This document shows, piece by piece, positions 7,935-16,320 of a DNA stretch of 64,000 nucleotides. The position numbers and the translations under genes were made by a program. The notes under the pieces are model-generated. The model was not told the DNA's origin, searched no databases, and saw only the letters and a program-made list of their open reading frames with translations. The DNA is from Clostridia bacterium (GTDB lineage: Bacteria; Bacillota; Clostridia; TANB77; CAG-465): contig CAAHEI010000008.1 of assembly GCA_900772475.1 (NCBI GenBank), positions 21,399 through 85,398 of the forward strand, given 5' to 3'. Positions within the stretch are counted from its first letter, which is position 1. Every line of letters begins with the position of its first letter.

Positions 7935-9725
7935 TTAATTCCTATCAAAATCAAATCCATCTGTTTCTTGTGTTTTCTGCAAATTTCTTGTTTGTGTTCT
8001 TATAATTTCAGCTGATACAGCGTTTACTTCTTCAATACCCATACCTAAATTAACTGTTCCTTTAGAAACTTCTTCAGAACTCATTGTTTTAGATAATGCC
8101 TCATCTAATAAAACTTTAAATTCGTCATCTGAAAATTCAGCTTCTTCCCAATTTGCCCTAACATCTTCCATTAATTTAGCTAAATTTTCTTCCGTATATT
8201 CTCTTCCAGTTACCATTGTATCAATTATATCATTTTGAACTATAGCATATAAAGAGTCTAAATCATTTTCATGTTTTGATTTTGAACCATCCAGGACTTC
8301 TCTAGTACTTTCTAAATAACTTTTAGCTTTTTCACTTACTACTTCAATATCTTCTTTTGGAATTCCTAGTTGTTCAAAAAATTTAGCTCCATTTGCAAAT
8401 AATCTAATTTTTGTATATAGTTGTATTCTCAATGTTGCTGTTTTTTCTGCTAGTTCTGGCGGCATACTTTCAAGCATTGCATATGACTCTAGTAAATTAT
8501 CAATTTGTGGTGCCTCAGTTTCAAAATATTGTGTATAATATTTTTTTACATCTGCTAATAATGACGGAGTTATTGCTTCTCGTTGTTCTTGAGTTAACAG
8601 AGATTCTTTTCTTTCTCCACTTTTATGAGTTAATAATGAAACTTGACCATCTTTCATTATTAAGTTTCCACCGAGATTATTTGATTCTTCAATTTCTTCC
8701 AAAACGTTTCTAGAATTTATTGTTCCATGATTTGTTCCTATATAATCAGCTATAAATCCATATCTTGGACTTGTCACATCAGAAATTTCACTCATTTCCT
8801 CTGGTAAAGTTCCAAATTGTCTCAATAATCTTATTTTTGTAATGGCTGCTTTTTCATCTTCTAGACTTTCCATAAATCTATCAACTGGTAAAAATTTTCT
8901 CTTTCTATCTCTATCAAAATTTCTAAAGGGATGTACTATTTTTCTTCTTTCATTTATTGCACTTTTTATTACTGCATAATTTTCTTGAATTTCTTCATCT
9001 GTAAATGTAGTTAAATCGAAAACAGTTTCTTCACTATCTCCCGAAATTTGATGTCCATATTTTTCATAGAAGTTTGGATCACGTCCAAAATTTCTAAATG
9101 AGCATTTTTCTCCATCACTTTTTGTACAATCCCATGTTACATCTATACCTCTTAGTTTTCCATCTAATTCAACAACATTAAATGCATGTACTCTTCTTTG
9201 ATTTTGATAGTGACATGGTATACCTAACCTGTCCATCATCTCTTTAAATGTTTGAGCCATTCCTGCACATGTTAATTGATTATATAATACCCCATTTAAT
9301 CCTCTTTCAGTTACTCCACTAGATAATATATCTTGTTTTAGGTCTTTTACATATTCAGTATCCACTGCTAAAGCGTTATATGCATACATACATTTTTGAG
9401 TATCTGTCCATTCAGGATTTATTCCTTCTTCAATTCTTTCAAAATATTCTAAGATTTTAGTTAATCCTTTTGGTGCTGATTGAGTTCTTTCAATGTAATT
9501 TGAATTATTAAATTTTTCTTTACTATAATAATCTAAACCGCCTAAAATACTAAAATATACATTATCTGTTTTTATTTGTTTTATTATTTCACTAGACTGC
9601 CCTTTTGTATTTGGTAATACTAAACAAGTTCTTATTTGAAAGGCATTTATCCTATCTACATCTTCTTGAGTAATTTCTCCTTCTACTCTATATGTTCCAT
9701 CTTCTATTAACTCAAATGTAGCCAT
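7935..9725 (-). CDS. Transglutaminase-like domain protein (element cargo)
   Basis: The middle of this 596-residue protein carries a transglutaminase/cysteine-protease-fold triad: Cys153 in LTCAGMAQTF, His180 in RRVHAFNVVELDG and Asp195 in GIDVTWDCT. The N-terminal 140 residues include short repeat-like segments, and the C-terminal 300 residues are predicted helical with no signal peptide or membrane segment. It probably acts in the cytoplasm as a protease, peptidase or crosslinking enzyme, but the substrate is unknown. It lies 11 bp downstream of the 150-aa gene and is likely cotranscribed with it. Confidence 0.75.
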   Translation of the reverse strand: MATFELIEDGTYRVEGEITQEDVDRINAFQIRTCLVLPNTKGQSSEIIKQIKTDNVYFSILGGLDYYSKEKFNNSNYIERTQSAPKGLTKILEYFERIEEGINPEWTDTQKCMYAYNALAVDTEYVKDLKQDILSSGVTERGLNGVLYNQLTCAGMAQTFKEMMDRLGIPCHYQNQRRVHAFNVVELDGKLRGIDVTWDCTKSDGEKCSFRNFGRDPNFYEKYGHQISGDSEETVFDLTTFTDEEIQENYAVIKSAINERRKIVHPFRNFDRDRKRKFLPVDRFMESLEDEKAAITKIRLLRQFGTLPEEMSEISDVTSPRYGFIADYIGTNHGTINSRNVLEEIEESNNLGGNLIMKDGQVSLLTHKSGERKESLLTQEQREAITPSLLADVKKYYTQYFETEAPQIDNLLESYAMLESMPPELAEKTATLRIQLYTKIRLFANGAKFFEQLGIPKEDIEVVSEKAKSYLESTREVLDGSKSKHENDLDSLYAIVQNDIIDTMVTGREYTEENLAKLMEDVRANWEEAEFSDDEFKVLLDEALSKTMSSEEVSKGTVNLGMGIEEVNAVSAEIIRTQTRNLQKTQETDGFDFDRN

Positions 9726-9736
9726 AATTACACCAC

Positions 9737-10189
9737 CTATCTTGTAAATAATCTTTTGATTTTATTTAATAACTTTTGAATGAAGTTTTCTTTTTTATAT
9801 TCAACTATTGCTGTAATTTCTTCTGCTATTTGTTCTACTTCTTTTTCTTTATTCTTATTTTTGAAGATATTATCAGGATTATATTTTTCTCTTATTTCTT
9901 CGTTTCGTTTTTTATCATTATTTGAATATGCTCTTATCAATTCTTGCTTTTCTTCTTCATTTTCACACCAATAATTAAGATTAAGCATTGCTAATATTGC
10001 AAGAGTTTTTCTTTCTAATTTCTGTTCTTCTAATGGAATATTTTTATCTATACTAGGTTCATAGCCTTGTAACTTTTCACTTTTGAACATTTCTCTCATT
10101 TTTTTTGGAACTTTTTCAACATATCTGATTTTCATAAAAGATAATATTTTATCTACTTCTGCATACGCTTTTAATAAATTGTTTTCCAT
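9737..10189 (-). CDS. Small hypothetical partner of the transglutaminase-like protein
   Basis: A 150-residue, helical, highly charged protein. It ends in a basic amphipathic segment (FIQKLLNKIKRLFTR) that could touch membranes or nucleic acid. It is first in a two-gene leftward operon, 11 bp before the transglutaminase-like gene. The upstream region holds inverted repeats shared with the divergent XRE regulator. I do not recognise a named family; pairing with the next gene suggests a joint function. Confidence 0.65.
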   Translation of the reverse strand: MENNLLKAYAEVDKILSFMKIRYVEKVPKKMREMFKSEKLQGYEPSIDKNIPLEEQKLERKTLAILAMLNLNYWCENEEEKQELIRAYSNNDKKRNEEIREKYNPDNIFKNKNKEKEVEQIAEEITAIVEYKKENFIQKLLNKIKRLFTR

Positions 10190-10250
10190 ATTATACCCTC
10201 CAAATATAAAATAATTTTATCATAACCAATTATTTTGTGTCAACAAAATA

Positions 10251-10311
10251 TCGCTTTATTAGAGATATTTTAAAAAATAAAAATAGTACAATTAATTCGT
10301 TAATAAAGCGA
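10251..10311. promoter_or_regulatory. Probable operator: 11-bp inverted repeats between divergent genes
   Basis: TCGCTTTATTA at 10251-10261 and its exact inverse TAATAAAGCGA at 10301-10311 flank the intergenic region between the leftward cargo operon and the rightward XRE gene. A binding site pair for that regulator is the simplest reading. Confidence 0.5.
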
Positions 10312-10324
10312 ACGAGGTATAATA

Positions 10325-10567
10325 ATGAAAATAACAAAATATAATGAATTTAGAAATATATCAGGAAATAAACTAAGTGAATTAAGAAAAGCAAATAAAA
10401 TGTCTCAACAAGATTTAGCTGAAAAATTGCAATTAGAAGGTATTGATTTGACTTGTAAAGAAATCTCTAAAATTGAAAATAATAAAAGGCTAGTACAAGA
10501 CTTTGAATTATTTGCTTTTGCTAAAATATTTAAAGTATCTGCAGATGAATTTAATGAAAATATTTAA
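10325..10567 (+). CDS. XRE-family helix-turn-helix regulator
   Basis: An 80-residue DNA-binding protein with a single Cro/C1-type helix-turn-helix (LRKANKMSQQDLAEKL ... EISKIENNKR). It is divergent from the transglutaminase-like operon, and inverted repeats lie between them, so it most likely controls that operon and itself. The start ATG at 10325 follows a GAGGTATAAT stretch that can serve as ribosome-binding site. Confidence 0.85.
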   Translation: MKITKYNEFRNISGNKLSELRKANKMSQQDLAEKLQLEGIDLTCKEISKIENNKRLVQDFELFAFAKIFKVSADEFNENI

Positions 10568-10608
10568 TTTTGGCTTAAGCTGAGTACTTATTCTCTATGT
10601 AGCTATAT

Positions 10609-10636
10609 AAAAATCCATTCAAATGAATGGATTTTT
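10609..10636. terminator. Terminator after the XRE gene
   Basis: A perfect 12-bp stem (10609-10620 with 10625-10636) with a 4-base loop, A-rich and T-rich at its two ends, so it can work in both directions between convergent genes. Confidence 0.85.
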
Positions 10637-10647
10637 GTAATATTTTA

Positions 10648-11629
10648 TTAAACTTTTTTTCCTCCCATAATCATTAAACAAGCTTGTCCTAACAACGATA
10701 CTACTTCAGCATAAAACCAACCGGTGTTTAGCCAAATGATTACTTAATCTTTTAAATAATGCTCCATTTTTTCCTAGTGTTTTTGTTTCTTTTATATTAT
10801 CAAGATAGTCCTTAACTTCTTGCAATATTTCTTTTAATTCTTCTTTATCTTCATTCCCTTTATCTTCTATCTTCTTTTCAATTTCATGAATTGAATTATC
10901 AATATTAATATTTAAATTTTCTATATCTCCCATATTAAATATTCCTGAATTATTAATATTATATGTATCTCCTGACATTTGTTTTAATTTTTCCATATAC
11001 TTTTTCTCTCTTTCAAAATATGTTCTTCCTGCATCAGTTAACTCTGCATAATATACAGTATCATCTGCCCAACTTACACTTATTAATCCATTATTTTTTA
11101 ATGTTCCAATTATTCCTCTAATAATTCTATCTGTCTTATCTTCTTCTATTTTTTCTCTTAATATATTTGCTATTCCTTTTTCAGTAAACTCATTATCTAC
11201 CAATTCTTTTAATAAATCTTTTGCACTATCTGATAATTCATTAAACAACTCTTCTCTCATTCCTTTCTTTTCAAAATAAGATAATCCAAGAGGAGTTATA
11301 AGTGCTTCCCAACCATTTAACCATATATCTCCTCTAGCAATATACCCTGTAATTCTTAACTTATATAGTATATCTTTTAATTGCTCATATATATAATTAG
11401 GAAATTTATTATACTCTCCTGTTGATATATTTCCATTTTCACTAAGACACTCAATCATTATTCTTAAAGCTTCTTCTTCTACCTCATTTAATAAAGTCAT
11501 TTCTACACCTTCTTTTACTGTTTTCTTAATGTCTATCTTTTTCTGTTCTTCTCTTATAATTTTTTCTAATGCTTTGTCAATTTTTTTCTCAAACTTTTTT
11601 GTATCAAATTTAAATTCTAATTTTGCCAT
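10648..11629 (-). pseudogene. Coiled-coil cargo protein with a C-terminal frameshift
   Basis: The open frame runs from 11629 to 10706 (307 aa). It has two winged-helix-like segments (about residues 50-125 and 135-210), an Asn-rich stretch (YNINNSGIFNMGDIENLNINI) and a coiled coil, then ends at LAKHRLVLC. Removing one T near 10720 would restore a frame to 10648 that continues WFYAEVVSLLGQACLMIMGG, a hydrophobic tail typical of this kind of protein after a LSxHLxKH motif. I therefore read it as a recent frameshift that removes the membrane tail. The main body may still be made. Function unknown. Confidence 0.6.
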
Positions 11630-11790
11630 ATCTTCTCCATATTTTTTATATTATTACTTATAAATTCAATATTTAATAATATATTTTTCAATTTTTTTGA
11701 AAAATTTTTCAAAAAATATATACTTTTTTTAATTTTTATATTATAATGAATCTGGATTAAGAATTCTAAATCTTTGAAAGTATACATAAT

Positions 11791-11819
11791 TTGACTATTT
11801 GCTTAATCTATGTTATAAT
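11791..11819 (+). promoter_or_regulatory. Strong promoter for a candidate small RNA
   Basis: TTGACT and TATAAT with a 17-bp spacer lie in a gene-free region and point rightward, toward the 3' end of the leftward nuclease-like gene. Confidence 0.6.
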
Positions 11820-11825
11820 TTTAGT

Positions 11826-11958
11826 AGCAGTAAATATTTTAATATTTATTGCATATAATATTAATGTATATTATTAATTTAATATATTTACTCATCTACC
11901 TAGTAGTAGAAGGAGTTTTCGAAAAAGTCATTTGATACTAAATCAATGGCTTTTTCTG
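11826..11958 (+). ncRNA. Candidate small RNA within the element
   Basis: No convincing open frame follows the promoter at 11791-11819. The predicted transcript folds early into a 12-bp hairpin (11827-11852, one G-T pair). It continues through AT-rich sequence and a small CTAC/GTAG hairpin, and ends in a hairpin with a T run (about 11926-11957). The last 20 bases overlap the 3' end of the leftward gene at 11938-12468, so it could act on that message as an antisense RNA. Existence is inferred from signals only. Confidence 0.4.
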
Positions 11959-12468
11959 TTTGCAATATTGTATATATTTTTTTCTCTTCTTTTCTAGAAC
12001 TTCATCATAATGTATATAATATGCTGTTATTATTAAATAATAATTTCCTCTATCTTCTAAAACAACAAGATATCTAAAATCTTCAAAAAACAAATTTATT
12101 CTAAGTTTATTTCTATATATTTCTTCCCAATACTTAATTTTATTACAATTTAAACAATTTTCTAAACAAGGATAGTTTTCAATGACAGGCTTTATCCAAG
12201 TTATTCTTTCTGCTCTCCTTAAATCTGGTAATCTATCATTTACATCTTTAGGATTATCTGATTCAGTTTTACAAGTTAAATGCGTAAATGCATGTTCTCT
12301 ATTACCATCAAGTGGATATCTTTTAACGTAAACGGGCTTGTTATTAAAAATAGGATGATTATTTATAAATGTATCTACAAATAATTCATATAATTTATCT
12401 TCATACATTTTCCATTCACTTAAGTTTGAGCATTCTATTATATCTGGCAACCACTTGCAATTATTCAT
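11938..12468 (-). CDS. Putative RelE/barnase-like nuclease-fold protein paired with DUF3800
   Basis: A 176-residue protein. The central part has the pattern PDLRRAERITWIKPVIENY, followed by a strand-rich core (RINLFFEDFRYLVVLEDRGNYYLIITAYY). This resembles the phage-associated barnase/EndoU/RelE-like nuclease families, though I cannot confirm catalytic residues. Three cysteines cluster at LENCLNCNK. Its start overlaps the end of the DUF3800 gene by 8 bp, so the two are translationally coupled and likely one functional module. Confidence 0.6.
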   Translation of the reverse strand: MNNCKWLPDIIECSNLSEWKMYEDKLYELFVDTFINNHPIFNNKPVYVKRYPLDGNREHAFTHLTCKTESDNPKDVNDRLPDLRRAERITWIKPVIENYPCLENCLNCNKIKYWEEIYRNKLRINLFFEDFRYLVVLEDRGNYYLIITAYYIHYDEVLEKKRKKYIQYCKQKKPLI

Positions 12469-13192
12469 AACTTAAATGTTCCTTCTTATCAAGTGGAAAA
12501 ATAAAAATATTAAATTTATTTTCTGCAGGTAATGTAGATTTTATTAAAGAATAACCTGTCTTTTCTTTAATATATCTTATTATCTCTAACTTTGCTTCAC
12601 TTGTTTCTAGTTCTCTGTTTATATATCCTAGAGCTCCAATAAATAAATCAACTATTTGTAATATTGAACTTTCTCTAGAATCTATTGCTTGTATATTATG
12701 TACAATATCTTTATTAAAGTCATATATATTATTAGATAAAACTTCTTGTAATTTATATCTTCTACTACTTCCTTTAGTGTCTTTAATGTCTAAATATATT
12801 TCATTTTTCATATTATTTTTTATTATTCTAGATAATAATTTAAAGTACATTTTATAATACCATTCATCATGAGTTTGATTATATTCTTCATGATTTAGTA
12901 AATTTTTATTTCTAACAACTAAGCCTCTAAAAGATAAACCTTCATCTTTAAAAAAGTAATCTATAACTTCTTTATAAAAATCAATTTTATTCATAGATAT
13001 TCTTGACCATTTAATTTCTGAATTTTTCCCTATATTATGTTTTATTTTTATTTCTTCAATTTCTTTAAATACTTTTTTCCTATGCCTCTTTTCGCAAGAA
13101 ATTGCTCCTAGAACCATAACAGGAATATTATCATATTCTAGATGGCAACTTTCATCGCAATATATATTATTTATAGGATAATCATATTCCAT
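12461..13192 (-). CDS. DUF3800-family protein
   Basis: The opening NIYCDESCHLEYDNIPVMVL matches the DUF3800 pattern, in which an early Asp-Glu pair belongs to an RNase H-like fold. Later acidic residues (LDIKDTKGS; QIVDLFIGALGY) also fit. These proteins are frequent in mobile elements and defence loci, and a nuclease role is suspected. Here it is followed with an 8-bp overlap by the nuclease-like gene. An AGGAGG-type ribosome-binding site precedes the ATG at 13192. Confidence 0.75.
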   Translation of the reverse strand: MEYDYPINNIYCDESCHLEYDNIPVMVLGAISCEKRHRKKVFKEIEEIKIKHNIGKNSEIKWSRISMNKIDFYKEVIDYFFKDEGLSFRGLVVRNKNLLNHEEYNQTHDEWYYKMYFKLLSRIIKNNMKNEIYLDIKDTKGSSRRYKLQEVLSNNIYDFNKDIVHNIQAIDSRESSILQIVDLFIGALGYINRELETSEAKLEIIRYIKEKTGYSLIKSTLPAENKFNIFIFPLDKKEHLSYE

Positions 13193-13222
13193 AACTTCCT
13201 CCTTATTTTAATATTTACTATA

Positions 13223-14335
13223 CTACTTATTTTCATCAATCCATTTAAGTATTTTTTCCATTAGTTTCTTATCTTCTTTATTTTCTTTATAATTCTTTAG
13301 CATATCTTGTATAATTATTTTCCACTCTTCAAAATCTTCTTTCTTTTGCTTATCTCCATTACTTCTTGAAACTTCCATAAATTTTTTTTGATATACTTTT
13401 CTGTATTCTTGTAATACTGGATCTTTTTCTAATTTTTCTTTATAGGTTTGTTTTGCACCTTTTTCTCTACAGCTTTTTCCATCTTCATTTGGTAAATCGC
13501 AGTATAATTCGTCTTGCCTAATTGAAGGCATAAAATATCTTCCACAATGTTGACATTTTTTTATCGGTAAATTGTAATTTTTAGTTATTTGTTCTAATAC
13601 TACAAATGCAATATTACTTAATTTTTCACTTGTATATACATTAGTCATTGGTATAAAAGAATCATTTTTGTCTAACTCTTTAGTCAACTCCTCTAGTGAT
13701 TGATTACCATATTTTAAATATTTATCTGAATATGTATCTAAAATAACCTCTATATCACTAGAATATGAATATACATCGTTGTGATGTGTAACTAATGAAG
13801 CTATAAATTTAGAACTTGGTTTGTATTCTTTTAAATCTTCATTTCCATTCAAATTGTATATAAAATCTACACATTTTCTAAAATTATATTGCATATCTGT
13901 TAAATATTCAAAACTATCTTCATATACTCTTTTCATTACTTTTACTAATTCTTCTTCAGTTGAATATGTATTTGTCAATTCTTTAGCTGGTACATATTCT
14001 TTTAATAATTCAAATCCATACAAATAAAAAAATGTATTATAAGCATTATCAAGGTTTGAAAAATCTGCATTTAATAAGTTTATTAGAAGTCTTCCAAACT
14101 GTTCAGCAAAAGGATAAAGAATAGTAGCTGGATGTTTTTGTGCAGATACTTTCTTACTTGGCTTCTTTTTGTAAAATCCCTTTTCTTGTATGATTTTTCT
14201 TTTATAATTTCCTAAATCATCATTAAAATCAGTTTTATACATATATAAAGGTGTTGAATAATATTCTTCTTTTGTTTCTGCATTAAACCATATATAAAAC
14301 CCTTCATTAAAAGAATATTGAGGTAACTTACTCAT
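13223..14335 (-). CDS. DUF6076-like zinc-ribbon protein
   Basis: A 370-residue soluble protein. Its C-terminal half holds a four-cysteine zinc-binding motif (CQHCGRYFMPS ... YCDLPNEDGKSC) followed by a charged helical tail with many lysines and glutamates. The arrangement recalls DUF6076 proteins of Firmicutes; I am moderately sure of that label. It is the first gene of a leftward run that continues into the DUF3800 pair after a 30-bp gap, so the three may be one operon. Confidence 0.6.
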   Translation of the reverse strand: MSKLPQYSFNEGFYIWFNAETKEEYYSTPLYMYKTDFNDDLGNYKRKIIQEKGFYKKKPSKKVSAQKHPATILYPFAEQFGRLLINLLNADFSNLDNAYNTFFYLYGFELLKEYVPAKELTNTYSTEEELVKVMKRVYEDSFEYLTDMQYNFRKCVDFIYNLNGNEDLKEYKPSSKFIASLVTHHNDVYSYSSDIEVILDTYSDKYLKYGNQSLEELTKELDKNDSFIPMTNVYTSEKLSNIAFVVLEQITKNYNLPIKKCQHCGRYFMPSIRQDELYCDLPNEDGKSCREKGAKQTYKEKLEKDPVLQEYRKVYQKKFMEVSRSNGDKQKKEDFEEWKIIIQDMLKNYKENKEDKKLMEKILKWIDENK

Positions 14336-14393
14336 TTCTTTTAACCTCCTTAAAAACTTTTGTGAAATATTTTAAAAATATTTTAGAAATATG

Positions 14394-14422
14394 TTGGCAA
14401 ACTTTTTTGAGCATTGTATAAT
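14394..14422 (+). promoter_or_regulatory. Promoter upstream of the excisionase gene
   Basis: TTGGCA and TATAAT with a 17-bp spacer, pointing toward the excisionase and integrase genes. Confidence 0.55.
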
Positions 14423-14518
14423 AATTTTACAATTTCAAAAGAGTCTGACAAATCTTTCACAATATACTTCTATATTACTATATTTGTTTAAGGTTGTCAA
14501 GAAAGGAGGTAAAATACT

Positions 14519-14716
14519 ATGCAGAATTTACAAGAAACCGATATCAAGCTTTATTCAACGGATGATGTATGCAGATTATTGCATATAGGAAAAGAAAAAT
14601 GCTTAAAGTTATTTCATTCAGAAAATTTTCCAAGTATTAAAATAGGCAGAAAATTTTGGATAAAAGCTGACTGCCTAAACGAATTCTTAAGCCACAAAAG
14701 AATTATGGCTGAGTAA
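14519..14716 (+). CDS. Excisionase-like DNA-binding protein
   Basis: A 65-residue protein with the MerR/excisionase helix-turn-helix pattern: STDDVCRLLHIGKEKCLKLF, then FPSIKIGRKFWIKADCLNEFL. Such proteins bend the attachment site and direct the integrase toward excision. A strong AAAGGAGG ribosome-binding site lies upstream of the ATG at 14519. It sits directly before the integrase, the usual order in tRNA-integrated elements of Firmicutes. Confidence 0.82.
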   Translation: MQNLQETDIKLYSTDDVCRLLHIGKEKCLKLFHSENFPSIKIGRKFWIKADCLNEFLSHKRIMAE

Positions 14717-14762
14717 AAAAAGAAGACTTAATTCTGGAACAATTAAATCTTCAAAAGCAATA

Positions 14763-14832
14763 AGGAAATACCTTATTAACTTAAACTAAATTTATTATAC
14801 ACAAAATTAAATAAAAATACAAGGTATTTCCT
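14763..14832 (+). repeat. 12-bp inverted repeat between excisionase and integrase genes
   Basis: AGGAAATACCTT at 14763-14774 and its exact inverse AAGGTATTTCCT at 14821-14832 can pair in the transcript just before the integrase start at 14862. Control of integrase expression is a possibility. Confidence 0.45.
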
Positions 14833-14861
14833 CAAATTTTAAAAGAAATGGAGGAAAACTT

Positions 14862-16166
14862 ATGAAACAAAAAGGTATTACAACTGGAATTTATACAGAG
14901 AAGAAACCAAAGAAAAACTCAAATTTGCCTATGTGTCCTACTTGTAAGAAATGCAAAGATAGGTCTATATGCAAAAATAGAAGAAATTTAAGAAACTGTG
15001 AAATTTGCAAACAATGTACAGATAAAGACAACTGCGATAAATTCTATCATTATATTAGAGCAAAAGCATTATTAACTATTGGCAAGAATATAGAAACTGG
15101 AGAACCAATAAGAAAGTCATTTACATCAGATACTGAAGATGAGGCTCTTGAACTCCTATATAAATACAAGATAGAAATGAAAGAAAATGGATCTGATTTT
15201 GATGATAGTCTAAAAAAGACTATAAAATCAATTGCAGATATAGGAAAAGAATTAGAAGATTCTAAATATAGAAAAGGAAAAACTAAAGGAAATGCTTATA
15301 TAACTAATATAGCTACTCTAAATAGAATTAAAGCTAATAAATTTGCAAATATCCCAATAAATCAAGTTAAGAAAACTCAAATAGAACGATTTTTAGAAGA
15401 TGAAAGATCAAAGTCAAATTCAGTTATAAAAAAGGACGTTTCTATGTTAAAGAAAATATTTGAAACAGCATTTGATAATAAATATATATCTACTACCTTA
15501 TTTCAAAGTATAAATACAATAGAAAAGCCTAGAAGTATAAAAGAAGATAAAGATGTTAAAGCATTAAGCTACAATTAACAACTTAAATTAGTTGAGTATT
15601 TAGAAACAAATAATGTAAAGCATAAAAATATAATTCTTATGTGCCTATATACAGGTATGAGAATAGGCGAAATTTTAGCTTTAAATTATAAAGAAGACAT
15701 TGACCTAGATAGTATGCAAATAACAGTAAGAAGAACATTAACTAAAAACAAGGATGGTAAAACAGTAGTTGGACCTCCTAAAACTAATAATGGAAAAAGG
15801 CTATTACAGATTAATGAATTTACTGAAAAGGTATTAAGAGATTCATTAGATAATGTTATAAAGAATAAAAGCAATGTGCTATTCTGCCACCCAGATGGAA
15901 AGCTTATTGAAACAAATACTATAAATTCTCATTTTAAAAGAGTTTATAAAAATGCTGGAATAATTGGAGATTATAGTTTGCATTGTTTAAGGCATACCTA
16001 TGCGACTCGTTGTATAGAAGCTGGTGTAGAATTACCAGTATTACAAGCATTAATGGGACATGCCAATATACAAACAACAATTGATGAATATGGAGATATT
16101 TTTAAATATCTTGAAATATCAAACCATAAAAAATATGTAAATTATATAAAAAATGGAAGAATATAA
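14862..16166 (+). pseudogene. int: Tyrosine recombinase (integrase) interrupted by an in-frame stop
   Basis: Catalyses integration and excision at the tRNA-Pro site. The reading frame is continuous from 14862 to 16166 except for one TAA at codon 239 (15576-15578), between the core-binding and catalytic domains. All catalytic residues survive downstream: Arg in TGMRIGE, HxxR in HCLRHTYATR, His in LMGHANIQTT and Tyr in DEYGDI. The N-terminal arm region is unusual, with about eleven cysteines before residue 60 in CxxC-type pairs. With the stop in place no full-length enzyme is made, unless the stop is read through or is a sequencing error. Confidence 0.88.
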
Positions 16167-16191
16167 AATAAAGGAACTGTTTGGAAAAATT

Positions 16192-16201
16192 GTTCAGAAA
16201 A
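16192..16201 (+). repeat. Right-end copy of the GTTCAGAAAA motif
   Basis: Identical to the copy at 5080-5089 near the left end and 66 bp inside attR. It is followed by a 10-bp hairpin (TTTTCAATAC with GTATTGAAAA). Confidence 0.4.
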
Positions 16202-16266
16202 ATATTTTCAATACAGAGAAGTATTGAAAACAGTGGAACATAGCCGTTAATACAACTTTACCACCT

Positions 16267-16289
16267 CGACCATTTTTTTGCAATTTTTA
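16267..16289 (+). repeat. attR, 23-bp direct repeat
   Basis: Exact copy of 4893-4915. Here the CGACCA is not attached to a tRNA, so this is the distal junction of the insertion. Confidence 0.9.
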
Positions 16290-16320
16290 TTAGATTGTAT
16301 ATGACTAAATATAAAGTAAA

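Larger units (their letters stand above)
4893..16289 (+). mobile_element. Integrative mobilizable element in tRNA-Pro, about 11.4 kb
   Basis: Bounded by 23-bp exact direct repeats. In order it holds a RepA_N-like initiator, a hairpin array with a pMV158-type nick sequence, a MobV relaxase, TnpV, cargo on the minus strand, an excisionase-like protein and a tyrosine integrase next to the right end. There are no conjugation pore genes, so it would depend on a helper element. The integrase carries an in-frame stop and one cargo gene is frameshifted, suggesting decay since insertion. Confidence 0.9.

Noticed and set aside
4893..16289. Prophage
   Set aside because: No capsid, terminase, tail or lysis genes; MobV and oriT indicate a mobilizable element.
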